Origin: Microvirga flocculans ATCC BAA-817
Lineage (GTDB): Bacteria > Pseudomonadota > Alphaproteobacteria > Rhizobiales > Beijerinckiaceae
NCBI RefSeq assembly: GCF_000518665.1
Contig: NZ_JAEA01000009.1
Coordinates: 1-64,000, forward strand
Direction of reading: 5' to 3'
DNA length: 64,000 nt
Shown here: in pieces, positions 33,305-41,946 of the stretch
How positions within the stretch are numbered: the first letter of the stretch is position 1
Layout: every line of letters starts with the position of its first letter
Position numbers and translations under genes: made by a program
Notes under the pieces: model-generated
Told to the model about the DNA's origin: nothing
Seen by the model: only the letters and a program-made list of their open reading frames with translations
Database searches by the model: none

Positions 33305-34726
33305 ATGATTCCTCGCTCTTCCCCGACCGAGCGCGCCGCCTGGTTGGCGGAACTGCGCGCGACCCTGTCCCTCGGCTGGCCCCTCGTCCTCGCCACGATG
33401 GCGCAGAACGCCTTGATGACATCCGATGTGATCCTGATGGGCTGGATGGGCTCGGAGGCGCTGGCCGCCGGGGCGCTCGGCACCAACCTCTATTTCGCGT
33501 TCCTCATTTTCGGCATTGGCCTCGTCAATGCCACCTCGCCGATCATCGCCGAGGAGCTGGGCCGCCGCCGCCACTCGGTGCGCGAGGTGCGACGCACGGT
33601 CCGCCAGGGACTCTGGGCCTCAGTGACGGTGGCGATCCCGATCTGGATCGTGGCCTGGAACGGGGAGGCGATCCTCCTCGCCATCGGCCAGGAGCCGGTG
33701 CTGGCCCACAATGCCGGCCAGTACATGCGCGCGCTCCAATGGAGCCTTCTGCCCTTCCTGTTCTTCCTGGTGCTGCGCTCCTTCCTGGCTGCGCTGGAAC
33801 GTCCGGGCTGGGCCCTGTTCATGGGCCTGCTCGCCGTGCCCGTCAATTTCGCCGCCGCCTATGCCCTGATGTTCGGCGCCCTCGGCCTGCCGGCCCTGGG
33901 CCTCATCGGGGCCGGGCTGGGCACGGTGATCTCCAGCACCTTCATGTTCGTGGCGCTCGCCCTGGTGATCCTGTTCCATCCGAGGCTCCGGCGCTATCAC
34001 ATCTTCGGGCGCTTCTGGCGTCCCGACTGGCCGCGCTATCGCACCCTGTGGCGCATCGGCATTCCCATCGGCCTGACCCTGACCTTCGAGGTCACGATCT
34101 TCAACGCGGCCGCCATGCTGATGGGCCGAATCGGGGAGAACGACCTCGCGGCGCATGCGGTCGCGCTGCAGATCGCGTCCTTCTGCTTCTCCGTTCCGCT
34201 CGGCATCAGCCAGGCCGTGACGGTGCGCGTCGGGCGCGCCTATGGGGCGCAGGACGCGGAGGGCGTCACCCGTGCGGGCTGGACGTCGTTCGCGCTGACC
34301 ATGGGCTTCATGGGCGTCACGGCCTCGCTCATGATGTTCGCGCCGCATCTGCTGCTCGGCGCCTTCCTCGATCTCAGCGATCCTGACAATGCGGGTGTGA
34401 TCGCTCTGGCGCGCTCGTTCCTGGTGGTGGCAGCGATCTTCCAGCTGGCCGACGGCGCGCAGGCGGTCGGCGCGGGCATGCTGCGCGGCCTTCAGGACAC
34501 CCGCGTGCCCATGCTCTATGCCGCGCTGGGCTATTGGGGCGTCGGCCTGCCGCTCGGCGTCATCCTGGCGTTCGGAACTTCGCTGCGGGGCATCGGCATC
34601 TGGATCGGGCTGGCCAGCGGCCTCGCCGCGGTCGCCTCCCTGATGCTGTGGCGCTGGCTGCGCCGCGACCGGCTGGGCCTGGTCACGGCCACGCCGCAGG
34701 ACGTCCAGGAAGCCTTCGCGCGTTAA
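33305..34726 (+). CDS. MATE-family efflux transporter
   Basis: 473-aa inner-membrane protein with 12 hydrophobic helices in two homologous halves (LSLGWPLVLATMAQNALMTS at the start; IGIPIGLTLTFEVTIFNAAA opening the second half). MATE proteins of the NorM/DinF type export cationic drugs or metabolites with Na+ or H+. The MATE signature GIGLVNATSPIIAEELG is present. ATG 33305 is preferred; the frame opens upstream to 33194 but those residues are not helical. Substrate unknown. A cluster of REP-like repeats begins at its stop codon. Confidence 0.9.
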   Translation: MIPRSSPTERAAWLAELRATLSLGWPLVLATMAQNALMTSDVILMGWMGSEALAAGALGTNLYFAFLIFGIGLVNATSPIIAEELGRRRHSVREVRRTVRQGLWASVTVAIPIWIVAWNGEAILLAIGQEPVLAHNAGQYMRALQWSLLPFLFFLVLRSFLAALERPGWALFMGLLAVPVNFAAAYALMFGALGLPALGLIGAGLGTVISSTFMFVALALVILFHPRLRRYHIFGRFWRPDWPRYRTLWRIGIPIGLTLTFEVTIFNAAAMLMGRIGENDLAAHAVALQIASFCFSVPLGISQAVTVRVGRAYGAQDAEGVTRAGWTSFALTMGFMGVTASLMMFAPHLLLGAFLDLSDPDNAGVIALARSFLVVAAIFQLADGAQAVGAGMLRGLQDTRVPMLYAALGYWGVGLPLGVILAFGTSLRGIGIWIGLASGLAAVASLMLWRWLRRDRLGLVTATPQDVQEAFAR

Positions 34727-34863
34727 AGCATCGGACCCAAAAGTGGACTTGCACTTTTGGGATCGATCCGATGCTTTCTTCTTGAGTGAGAGCAGCGTTG
34801 AGGGCGGACCCGAAGGGCCGCGTCAGCGAAAACCGGGTCCACTTTTCCGCACGATGCTCTAGG
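34725..34863. repeat. Inverted pair of REP-like repeats
   Basis: The left copy starts AAAGCATCGGACCCAAAAG and closes on itself with CACTTTTGGG and TCCGATGCTTT (up to 34775), making a long imperfect hairpin. The right copy (34826-34863) is in opposite orientation: read on the minus strand it begins AGAGCATCGTGCGGAAAAG and ends TGGACCCGGTTTTCGC. This resembles a bacterial interspersed mosaic element. Confidence 0.75.
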
Positions 34864-35159
34864 CCCGCCTTCTTCAGCAGCAGCCCGGTTTTCGCCGGCG
34901 CGGATTGTCGGTCCGCACCGGACGGCTTGCGCTGCCTTGCCGGATCCGGAGCCTGTAAAGGAAGTTTGGATTTTCCTTAACGGAATATGAAGCGTCGTTC
35001 AGGCAATATCCCCGCGCGATAGCGCAGTCTCAGGCTAAATCAAGCCAAGAACTTCACTGCTCTGAAGTATGATCCCGGCTCGAAAAAATCGAGGTGCCTT
35101 ATTCTCGCCTCTTTAAGGTTCAGTTTGACTTTCCATAGAAATGGAAGGGAAGACTGTCC
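34864..35159. other. Non-coding stretch upstream of the RlpA gene
   Basis: Together with the REP pair this makes a 433-base gap. It holds an AAGGAA-gtttggatt-TTCCTT inverted repeat (about 34961-34979) and AT-rich DNA that should include the rlpA promoter, but no consensus promoter is clear. Confidence 0.4.
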
Positions 35160-35579
35160 TTGAAGAACATCATTACGCGGGCATCGGCAGTGATGCCTCT
35201 TCTTCTTGTCGCAGCCTGCAATACGACCGCCTCGAACGACCCCTCGGTCACAGGATCCATCTCAAGTCCGGCAATCGGGACCGGCAAAGCGATTCAGCGC
35301 GGCGCCGCCTCCTGGTACGGACCCGGCTTCCACGGCCGCAAGACGGCGAGCGGGGAGCGCTTCAACGCCCAGGCCATGACGGCTGCCCACCGCTCCCTGC
35401 CTTTCGGCACGCGGCTGAAGGTCGTCAACGAATCGAATGGCCGCTCGGTCGTCGTGCGGGTCAACGATCGCGGCCCGTTCACTCACCGGAGGATCATCGA
35501 TCTCGCCAAGGGGCCCGCTCAGGAGCTCGGCCTGACGAGCGCGGGCACGGCCTACGTGTCCCTGCATCGGCTCGATTAG
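35160..35579 (+). CDS. rlpA: RlpA-like lipoprotein, double-psi beta-barrel
   Basis: Short septal ring-type lytic transglycosylase homolog (139 aa): lipoprotein signal with Cys20 in LLVAAC, then a double-psi beta-barrel domain (GAASWYGPGFHGRKTASGER, AAHRSLPFGT, VRVNDRGPF, IDLAKGPAQELGL). The SPOR domain that many RlpA proteins carry is absent, as in many rhizobial short forms. RlpA cleaves naked glycan strands in some species. The TTG start at 35160 is chosen because AAGGGAAG precedes it and gives a complete lipoprotein signal; the next Met (residue 12) would cut into it. Confidence 0.85.
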   Translation: MKNIITRASAVMPLLLVAACNTTASNDPSVTGSISSPAIGTGKAIQRGAASWYGPGFHGRKTASGERFNAQAMTAAHRSLPFGTRLKVVNESNGRSVVVRVNDRGPFTHRRIIDLAKGPAQELGLTSAGTAYVSLHRLD

Positions 35580-35637
35580 GCGCTTCTTAATTCCTTGCGG
35601 CGATTCTTGGGCCGATTCGGGACCAAGGGTTGCTTAC

Positions 35638-35994
35638 ATGGAATCGATATCGTCTCAGCCGACGAATGTGATCCGCTTTCCGGGCGCGCGCTCCTCGGCC
35701 AATCCCAGACGCGATCAGAAGAGCCTGATGGATGCCGTCTATGCGGCGGGTTCCCTGCCGATCGAGGCGGGCGACCGCGCGACCAAGGCCATGGCCACGC
35801 GGCTGACCATCTTCGGCTTCGTCGTGATCGACGAAATGCGTGACGACGGCACGGTGCGGCGGCTGCGCCCGTCGGAAGCCTTTCACGCTTCAACGGACTG
35901 GCCCTGGCGCGTCTCCAAGCCCTCGGGCCGCTATCGGGTCGACGACGGCTATCCCGACACGGATCGGGAGATGTTCGCGGCCCTGAACGCCTGA
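35638..35994 (+). CDS. Hypothetical protein of 118 aa
   Basis: No family is recognised. It starts MESISSQPTNVIRFPGARSS, a style (NVIRFPG) often seen in small alphaproteobacterial cytosolic proteins, followed by a helical region (SLMDAVYAAGSLPIEAGDRATKA is partly of that kind) and a charged C-terminus with tryptophans (ASTDWPWRVSKPSGRYRVDDG). No signal peptide or membrane segment. AAGGGT lies seven bases before ATG 35638. It is 58 bases behind rlpA. Confidence 0.7.
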   Translation: MESISSQPTNVIRFPGARSSANPRRDQKSLMDAVYAAGSLPIEAGDRATKAMATRLTIFGFVVIDEMRDDGTVRRLRPSEAFHASTDWPWRVSKPSGRYRVDDGYPDTDREMFAALNA

Positions 35995-36120
35995 CATCGG
36001 GCGTCCGGCCCGGACGGCGGTCTCCGTTCTGGCCCGTCCGGGCTTCCCGCTCAAGCCTCGCCTTTTGCATCCCCCGGACTATTTGCTGTCGCTGACCATG
36101 GCGTTTGACGGGGGAGGGCG

Positions 36121-36426
36121 ATGCATCTGGTTCAGATCCTTTTGCCGCTGGCCGACAATGCGGGCCGCCGGTTCGATGGCAAAGCCTATGGCCGGGTCCG
36201 CGGGGAACTGTCGGAGCGTTTCGGCGGCGTGACCAGTTTCACCCGCGCCCCGGCCGAAGGCGTCTGGAAGGAGGGCGGGCACACGGCGCATGACGACATC
36301 GTCGTGTTCGAGGTCATGGCGCGCGAAATCGACCATGCCTGGTGGGAGCGCTACCGCGCCGATCTGGAGCGCCGCTTCGATCAGGAAACCATCGTCATTC
36401 GCGCAATCCGCGTGGAGATGCTGTAA
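36121..36426 (+). CDS. Hypothetical protein of 101 aa
   Basis: Compact soluble protein without recognised family: MHLVQILLPLADNAGRRFDG, then YGRVRGELSERFGGVTSFTR and HDDIVVFEVMAREIDHAWWE. The pattern of two beta strands, helix, two strands, helix suggests a ferredoxin-like fold. GGGGGAGGG precedes the start. It is followed after 66 bases by the polyhydroxyalkanoate-system gene in the same direction. The role is unknown. Confidence 0.72.
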   Translation: MHLVQILLPLADNAGRRFDGKAYGRVRGELSERFGGVTSFTRAPAEGVWKEGGHTAHDDIVVFEVMAREIDHAWWERYRADLERRFDQETIVIRAIRVEML

Positions 36427-36492
36427 TGCGCCGCCGGCGACCGGGGAACCGATCGCCACGGCTTCGCTTGTCGTTGAAAGCGGAGCATCACG

Positions 36493-36804
36493 ATGACCAA
36501 GCCTCTTCTCGTTTCGATTCCCCACAATCTCGGCCAGGCCGAAGCCGTGCACCGTCTGCAGGGCGGCCTGGAGCGCCTGAAATCCCAGTTCGGGGACAAG
36601 GTCGCCTCCATCGATGAAAGCTGGAGCGGAAACCGCATGGATTTCCGCGTCGGCGCCATGGGCCAGCATGTCCAGGGCCACCTGGAAGTGATGCAGGATC
36701 AGGTCCATGTGGAAGTGCAGCTGCCGTGGATCCTCGCGATGGTTGCAGAGAAGGCAAAGATCTTCATTCAAAAGCAGGGCACGCTCATGCTCGAGAAGAA
36801 GTGA
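36493..36804 (+). CDS. Polyhydroxyalkanoic acid system family protein
   Basis: 103-aa protein matching the putative polyhydroxyalkanoic acid system (PHA_gran_rgn) family: SIPHNLGQAEAVHRLQGGLE, then ESWSGNRMDFRVGAMGQHVQ and a hydrophobic C-terminal part with VQLPWILAMVAEKAK. The family is associated with PHA granules by name, but its function is not established and no PHA genes are adjacent. Cytoplasmic. It may share a transcript with the two small genes before it. A GGCTATTC hairpin follows. Confidence 0.82.
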   Translation: MTKPLLVSIPHNLGQAEAVHRLQGGLERLKSQFGDKVASIDESWSGNRMDFRVGAMGQHVQGHLEVMQDQVHVEVQLPWILAMVAEKAKIFIQKQGTLMLEKK

Positions 36805-36809
36805 CTCAA

Positions 36810-36829
36810 GGCTATTCGCATGAATAGCC
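36810..36829 (+). terminator. Perfect stem-loop after the PHA-system gene
   Basis: GGCTATTC-gcat-GAATAGCC has an 8-bp perfect stem. There is no T run, so termination would be weak; it may protect the 3' end. Confidence 0.4.
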
Positions 36830-36851
36830 GTTCACGAAGATGAATGCAGAC

Positions 36852-36876
36852 GGAACTAATCGGCTCCTTCCGAGTT
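36852..36876 (+). promoter_or_regulatory. Candidate EcfG-type promoter of the glycan locus
   Basis: GGAAC (36852-36856), 16 bases, AGTT (36873-36876): an exact -35 with one mismatch in the -10 of the GGAAC-N16-CGTT consensus. It lies 122 bases before the glycosyltransferase start and would place the operon under general stress control. Confidence 0.42.
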
Positions 36877-36998
36877 TTCCAATCGATTGCGGCCGCGACC
36901 CTTTGCCGGTGCGCTTCATTTAAGACATCGCCTCATTCACACCGGACTTAATTCTTTCGTCCGAGCGCGACCACACATCTGTATTTGAGGATGGCACT

Positions 36999-38216
36999 AT
37001 GCATGAGCGTTTGACGACGCAATCCTATGCCTTTCGATCGCCTGTCAAAGCCGGTTCAGACAAAACGCTTCTCGTCTGCTTTTCCCATCTGCGCTGGGAC
37101 TTCGTCTGGCAACGCCCGCAGCATCTGCTGAGCCGCGCTGCAAGGCATTACGATGTGCTGATCGTCGAAGAGCCGCTCTTCAAGGCGGGCGTGAGGCCGC
37201 ATATGGACGTGAGCGGCCGGCCGCAGGGCGTCACCGTCGCGGTTCCGATCCTTCCGGAAGGCCTGTCGCATGAAGACGTGCTTGCCGAGCAGCACGATCT
37301 CATCGAAGAGCTGATCGGCCGCGAAGCCGTCAATCCTCGCGTCTTCTGGTACTACACGCCCATGGCGATGGCCTTCACCAGCGATCTCGAATGCGACCTG
37401 TGCATCTACGACAACATGGACGAATTGTCCCTCTTCCGGGGCGCATCGCAGGAACTGCTCGATCTGGAAAACGCTCTCTTCGCGCGCTGCGACCTCGTCT
37501 TCACGGGCGGCCTGAGTCTCTATGAGGCCAAGAAGAACCGCCACCGCAGCGTTCACGCCTTCCCATCCTCCATCGACTTCCATCATTTCGCGCAGGCCCG
37601 TTCGATGAGTCGGGATCCCGAGGACCAGGCGGCGATCGGGCATGTCCGTATCGGCTTCTTCGGCGTCGTCGACGAGCGCATGGATCTCGATCTCCTGGCC
37701 GAGACCGCCGCTCTGCGGCCCGACTGGAACTTCGTGATGATCGGTCCGGTGGTGAAGATCGATCCGTCGATCCTGCCGCGGCGGGCGAACATCCATTGGC
37801 TCGGCGGCAAGTCCTACAACGAGCTGCCCCATTACCTCTCGGGCTGGGATGCGGGCTTCATGAACTTCGCCCTCAACGAGGCGACGAAGTTCATCAGCCC
37901 GACGAAGACGCCGGAATTCCTGGCAGCAGGCGTGCCCGTGGTCTCGACGCCGATCACCGACGTGATGCGGCCCTACGGCGAAAAGGGGCTGGTGGAGATC
38001 GCCCGCACTGCGCAGGAGGTCGTCGCCAAGGTCGAGACCCTTCTCGAGCGTCCGAAGGATCCATGGCTTGCCAAAGTGGACCGTCATCTCGCCGCGGGTT
38101 CATGGGACAAGACCTGGGCGTCGATGCACAGGCTGATGCTGGAGGCCATGGGGGAAACCGCCAAGGATCGTCCCGCCTCGTCCCTTCCCGGTTATGCCAC
38201 AACGCCTGCGGAGTGA
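36999..38216 (+). CDS. TuaH-like glycosyltransferase (GT-B type)
   Basis: 405-aa family 1/TuaH-like glycosyltransferase. Visible: the TuaH-type start FSHLRWDFVWQRPQHLLSRA, IYDNMDELSLFRGAS in the middle, the linker to the second Rossmann domain (IGFFGVVDERMDL) and the nucleotide-sugar pocket TKFISPTKTPEFLAAGVPVV ending in the donor-site region. No membrane segment, so it acts at the cytoplasmic membrane face or in the cytosol. It is the first gene of a run with UDP-galactopyranose mutase (six bases apart) and two GH1-like genes, which suggests transfer of galactofuranose or a related sugar. Donor and acceptor are unknown. Confidence 0.86.
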   Translation: MHERLTTQSYAFRSPVKAGSDKTLLVCFSHLRWDFVWQRPQHLLSRAARHYDVLIVEEPLFKAGVRPHMDVSGRPQGVTVAVPILPEGLSHEDVLAEQHDLIEELIGREAVNPRVFWYYTPMAMAFTSDLECDLCIYDNMDELSLFRGASQELLDLENALFARCDLVFTGGLSLYEAKKNRHRSVHAFPSSIDFHHFAQARSMSRDPEDQAAIGHVRIGFFGVVDERMDLDLLAETAALRPDWNFVMIGPVVKIDPSILPRRANIHWLGGKSYNELPHYLSGWDAGFMNFALNEATKFISPTKTPEFLAAGVPVVSTPITDVMRPYGEKGLVEIARTAQEVVAKVETLLERPKDPWLAKVDRHLAAGSWDKTWASMHRLMLEAMGETAKDRPASSLPGYATTPAE

Positions 38217-38222
38217 TGCGGA

Positions 38223-39377
38223 ATGTATGATTGGCTGATTGTCGGCGCTGGCTTTGCGGGCAGCGTCCTGGCGGAGCGTCTCGCGAACGAACGCAACGAA
38301 CGTGTCCTTCTCATCGACCGCCGCAACCATATCGGCGGAAACGCCTATGACCGGTATGACGAGAACGGGCTGCTCATCCACCAGTATGGGCCGCATATCT
38401 TTCACACCAATTCCAAGCAGATCTTCGATTATCTCTCCCGCTTCACCGAATGGCGCTTCTATGAGCATCGGGTGCTCGCGGAGGTGGACGGCATGCTGGT
38501 GCCGATCCCGATCAACCTCGATACCGTCAACAAGCTCTACGGGCTGAACCTCACGCCGGAGCAGCTTCAGGACTGGTTCGCCGCGCGGGCCGAGAAGCCG
38601 GGCGAGATCAGGACGTCGGAGGATGTGGTGGTCTCGGCCGTGGGCCGTGAACTCTACGAAAAGTTCTTCCGCGGCTACACGCGCAAGCAATGGGGGCTCG
38701 ATCCGTCCGAGCTCGACAAGTCGGTGACCTCGCGCGTGCCGACGCGCACGAACCGGGACGACCGCTATTTCAACGACGAGTTCCAGTTCATGCCGAAGCA
38801 CGGCTACACCCGGATGTTCGAAAAGATGGTGAGTCACCCGAATATCCACGTCATGACGCAGACCGATTACGAGGATGTACGCAAGACCATCCCCCATCGG
38901 CGCGTCATCTATACCGGGCCCATCGACGAATATTTCAAGTTCCAGTTCGGCAGGTTGCCCTATCGCTCGCTTCGCTTCGAGCACGTGACGCTCGACAAGA
39001 GCTGGCACCAGCCGGTGGGCGTGGTGAACTATCCCCAGACGCAGGATTATACCCGCGTCACGGAATACAAGCACCTGACGGGTCAGGAGCACGCGAAGAC
39101 GGCGCTCACCTACGAATATCCGTCGGCGGAAGGCGATCCCTATTATCCGATTCCGAAGGCGGAGAACCAGGAGCTGTTCAAGAAATACGAGCGCCTGGCG
39201 CTTGCGACGCCCGATGTGTGGTTCGTGGGCCGTCTCGCAACCTATCGCTACTACAACATGGACCAGATCGTCGGCCAGGCGCTCGCCACCTTCCGGCGCA
39301 TCGGCGAATCCGTGCCGGTCGGGGCCGACAGCCTTGGCGTTCAGGTGATCCGGTCCAAGGCCGCGCTTGCGTCCTGA
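38223..39377 (+). CDS. glf: UDP-galactopyranose mutase
   Basis: Flavoenzyme (384 aa) that interconverts UDP-galactopyranose and UDP-galactofuranose in the cytoplasm. FAD-binding GAGFAGSVLAERL at about 8-20, DRRNHIGGNAYD at about 33-44, and family segments YGPHIFHTNSKQIFDY, YTRKQWGLDP and VTEYKHLTGQEH are present; the C-terminal VGRLATYRYYNMDQ motif is complete. GGAG precedes the start. Galactofuranose is rare, so this fixes the chemistry of the locus: the neighbouring glycosyltransferase probably makes a Galf-containing glycan such as O-antigen, exopolysaccharide or a lipid-linked glycan. Confidence 0.95.
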   Translation: MYDWLIVGAGFAGSVLAERLANERNERVLLIDRRNHIGGNAYDRYDENGLLIHQYGPHIFHTNSKQIFDYLSRFTEWRFYEHRVLAEVDGMLVPIPINLDTVNKLYGLNLTPEQLQDWFAARAEKPGEIRTSEDVVVSAVGRELYEKFFRGYTRKQWGLDPSELDKSVTSRVPTRTNRDDRYFNDEFQFMPKHGYTRMFEKMVSHPNIHVMTQTDYEDVRKTIPHRRVIYTGPIDEYFKFQFGRLPYRSLRFEHVTLDKSWHQPVGVVNYPQTQDYTRVTEYKHLTGQEHAKTALTYEYPSAEGDPYYPIPKAENQELFKKYERLALATPDVWFVGRLATYRYYNMDQIVGQALATFRRIGESVPVGADSLGVQVIRSKAALAS

Positions 39378-39395
39378 CGGCGCGGTGGCCCGGCC

Positions 39396-40706
39396 ATGAC
39401 CTCGGTTCCGGCCCGTTCCGAATTGTCTCGCCTCGTCGCCCCGGACGCCTTCTGGTGGGCGACGGGGATCGAGGACACGTTCATCACGGAGCCCTGGCCG
39501 TCCACCGGGCGCATCCTCGACGAATACGAGCTGACGGGGCATTACGAGCGCTGGCGGGAGGACCTGGATCTCGTCGCCTCGCTCGGCGTCAAGACGGTGC
39601 GCTACGGCGTTCCCTGGCACAGGATCGAACCCGAGCGGGGCCGGTGGGACTGGCGCTTCTGCGACGAGGCGCTCGGGCGCCTTCTCGATCTCGGCGTCGA
39701 TCCCATCGTCGATCTGGTGCATTACGGATTGCCGCGCTGGCTCGACGGCGCCTATCTCGATCCTGCCTATCCCGAAAGGGTGAGCGAATACGCGGCGCGC
39801 CTCGCCGAGCGCTTTCAGGGCCGCATTCTCTGGTACACGCCGCTCAACGAACCGCGCATCACGGCCTGGTATTGCGGCCGGCTGGGCTGGTGGCCGCCTT
39901 TCCGCCGGGGCTGGCCCGGCTTCATCGCGGTCATGATCGCGCTCGCCAAGGGGATCGTCCGCACCTGCCAGGCCTTGCAGGCCGTCGATCCTCAGATCGT
40001 CCCGGTGCATGTGGATGCGACGGATCTCTACGAAACCCAGGATCCGGCCCTGGCCGACGAAGTGGAGCTGCGCCAGGAGATCGTCTTTCTCGCTCTCGAC
40101 CTCGTCAGCGGGCGCGTCGGCCGCGAGCACAGGCTCAGGGCATGGCTTCTCGAAAACGGGGCACGTGAAAGCGATCTCGACTGGTTCGAGGAGAATGCCA
40201 TCGACCTGCCGTTCATCGGCATGAACCTCTATCCGATGTTCACGCACAAGCGCCTGCGGCGCGAGGCGGGCGGGCGTTTGCGCATCCGGCAGCCCTATGC
40301 CTCCGGCGATCTCGTGGCCCGTCTCGGCAGGCTCTATCACGCGCGATACGGAGCGCCGCTTTTCGTCAGCGAAACCGCGTCGCTGGGCTCCGTCGCCAAG
40401 CGCCAGCGCTGGATGGACGATTCGCTCGCCAGCGTACGTGTGCTTCGCAGCGAAGGCGTTCCTCTCGTCGGCTATACGTGGTGGCCCATGTTCGACATGG
40501 TGGCCTGGGCCTACCGGCAGGGTTCGCGCGAGCCCGCGGAATATTTCATCAGGATGGGCCTGTGGGATCTCGATCCCGTGACCCTTGAGCGCACGGCGAC
40601 ACCTCTCGCGGATTCCTACCGGTCCTATGTGAAAGGTGGCATCTCCGCGGTGGGGCCCTTGTCCGCCATCGCCGATGCAAGCGGAGAACGGTTGCATGTT
40701 TCATAG
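39396..40706 (+). CDS. GH1-like glycoside hydrolase A
   Basis: 436-aa TIM-barrel protein of the GH1/clan A type. Acid/base Glu152 is in TPLNEPRITAWY; the nucleophile candidate Glu326 is in FVSETASLG. N-terminal region: EDTFITEPWPSTGR and LVASLGVKTVRYGVPWHRIE. No signal peptide, so it is cytosolic. It starts 18 bases after glf and overlaps the next gene by 11 bases. Similar genes are often annotated as beta-glucosidase or dTDP-4-dehydrorhamnose-reductase-linked. The substrate is unknown; the context suggests a galactoside or a Galf-containing oligosaccharide. Confidence 0.82.
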   Translation: MTSVPARSELSRLVAPDAFWWATGIEDTFITEPWPSTGRILDEYELTGHYERWREDLDLVASLGVKTVRYGVPWHRIEPERGRWDWRFCDEALGRLLDLGVDPIVDLVHYGLPRWLDGAYLDPAYPERVSEYAARLAERFQGRILWYTPLNEPRITAWYCGRLGWWPPFRRGWPGFIAVMIALAKGIVRTCQALQAVDPQIVPVHVDATDLYETQDPALADEVELRQEIVFLALDLVSGRVGREHRLRAWLLENGARESDLDWFEENAIDLPFIGMNLYPMFTHKRLRREAGGRLRIRQPYASGDLVARLGRLYHARYGAPLFVSETASLGSVAKRQRWMDDSLASVRVLRSEGVPLVGYTWWPMFDMVAWAYRQGSREPAEYFIRMGLWDLDPVTLERTATPLADSYRSYVKGGISAVGPLSAIADASGERLHVS

Positions 40707-41928
40707 CTTCTTTCTGGCGGGGTTCGAAGGGTCGACAGGCTATAATCGGCACGGCCAATGGTTCGATCAGGTTGTCGCCACCGGGCATGAGACCACCGTC
40801 CGGGAGGATTACCGGATGCTCGCCGATCTCGGCATCCGCGCCGCACGGGAGGTGATGCGCTGGCCGCTGATCGATTCCGGCAAGGGGCGCTACGATTTCT
40901 CGTCCGTCGATCCCTTCATGGAGGCTGCGCGGGAGAACGGGATCGAGGTCATCTGGGATCTCTTCCATTACGGCTTTCCCACCCATGTCGATCTATGGAG
41001 TGTGGATTTCCCGAAGATCTTCGCGGACTACTGCTACGCGGCCGCGCGCTACGCCGACCGGCATACGGAGGGAACGCTCTACGTCACGCCGGTCAACGAA
41101 CCGTCCTTCATGGCCTATGCGGCCGGGGAGAAAGGTCTGTTCGCGCCTCACGCCGAGGGGCGGGGATGGGATCTGAAGGTGGCGCTCGTGAACGCGGCCA
41201 TCCAGGGAATCGACGCCATCCGCTCCGTTCGCCCGGATGCGCGGATCGTCAACGCGGACCCGCTCTGCCGTGTCGCCTTGCCGGACGACAAGCCGGAATG
41301 CCACGACGAGGCGCATGACTTCAACAACCGCCTTGTCTTCCAATCCTGGGACATGCTGTGCGGCCGATTGTTGCCCGAGCTTGGCGGCAGCCGGGCCCAT
41401 CTCGATATCGTCGGCATCAACTATTACTGGACGAACCAGTGGGAATGGCGCATCGCACCCGGACCCGACGGGTTGATCCCCCCGCTTTCCGACGGCGATC
41501 CGCGCCGCATGAAAATCGGGGACCTCGTGCGTGAGGTTCACAAGCGCTACGGCGGCGATCTCCTGATCACCGAAACGGCCCATGTGGGAGAGCGTCGCGG
41601 CCCCTGGCTGCGGGAGGTCGCCGAGGAGGCGGATGCCCTGCTGCGCGAGGACGTGCCGTTGCACGGGGTTTGCCTGTACCCGATCCTCGGCATGCCCGAA
41701 TGGCATTCTCCCGAGGACTGGACCGCCATGGGCCTGTGGGATCCCGTCTGCCATCGGGAGCCGCACGGCGAACGCATTCCTTACCAGCCCATGCTGGAGG
41801 CCTTTCAGGACGCGCAGAGGCTCGATGCGCTGCATGCCAGGCGGCTGAAGCGCCGTGAAAGGATGCTGCGCCTCAGCCGCAATCCTGGCAGGAGACACGG
41901 ACGTTCGGTGCGCGCGGCGGCGGAATGA
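40696..41928 (+). CDS. GH1-like glycoside hydrolase B
   Basis: 410-aa paralog of the preceding enzyme (same barrel motifs, about one third alike by eye). Acid/base Glu135 in TPVNEPSFMAYA and candidate nucleophile Glu293 in LITETAHVG. ATG 40696 lies inside the end of the preceding gene, so that translation is probably coupled. No signal peptide. The C-terminus is Arg-rich (RRLKRRERMLRLSRNPGRRH). The catalytic pair is intact, so activity is likely, but the substrate is unknown. It faces the GH2 gene tail to tail with 18 bases between. Confidence 0.82.
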   Translation: MFHSFFLAGFEGSTGYNRHGQWFDQVVATGHETTVREDYRMLADLGIRAAREVMRWPLIDSGKGRYDFSSVDPFMEAARENGIEVIWDLFHYGFPTHVDLWSVDFPKIFADYCYAAARYADRHTEGTLYVTPVNEPSFMAYAAGEKGLFAPHAEGRGWDLKVALVNAAIQGIDAIRSVRPDARIVNADPLCRVALPDDKPECHDEAHDFNNRLVFQSWDMLCGRLLPELGGSRAHLDIVGINYYWTNQWEWRIAPGPDGLIPPLSDGDPRRMKIGDLVREVHKRYGGDLLITETAHVGERRGPWLREVAEEADALLREDVPLHGVCLYPILGMPEWHSPEDWTAMGLWDPVCHREPHGERIPYQPMLEAFQDAQRLDALHARRLKRRERMLRLSRNPGRRHGRSVRAAAE

Positions 41929-41946
41929 ACGCGGTCGCGCGACGTG

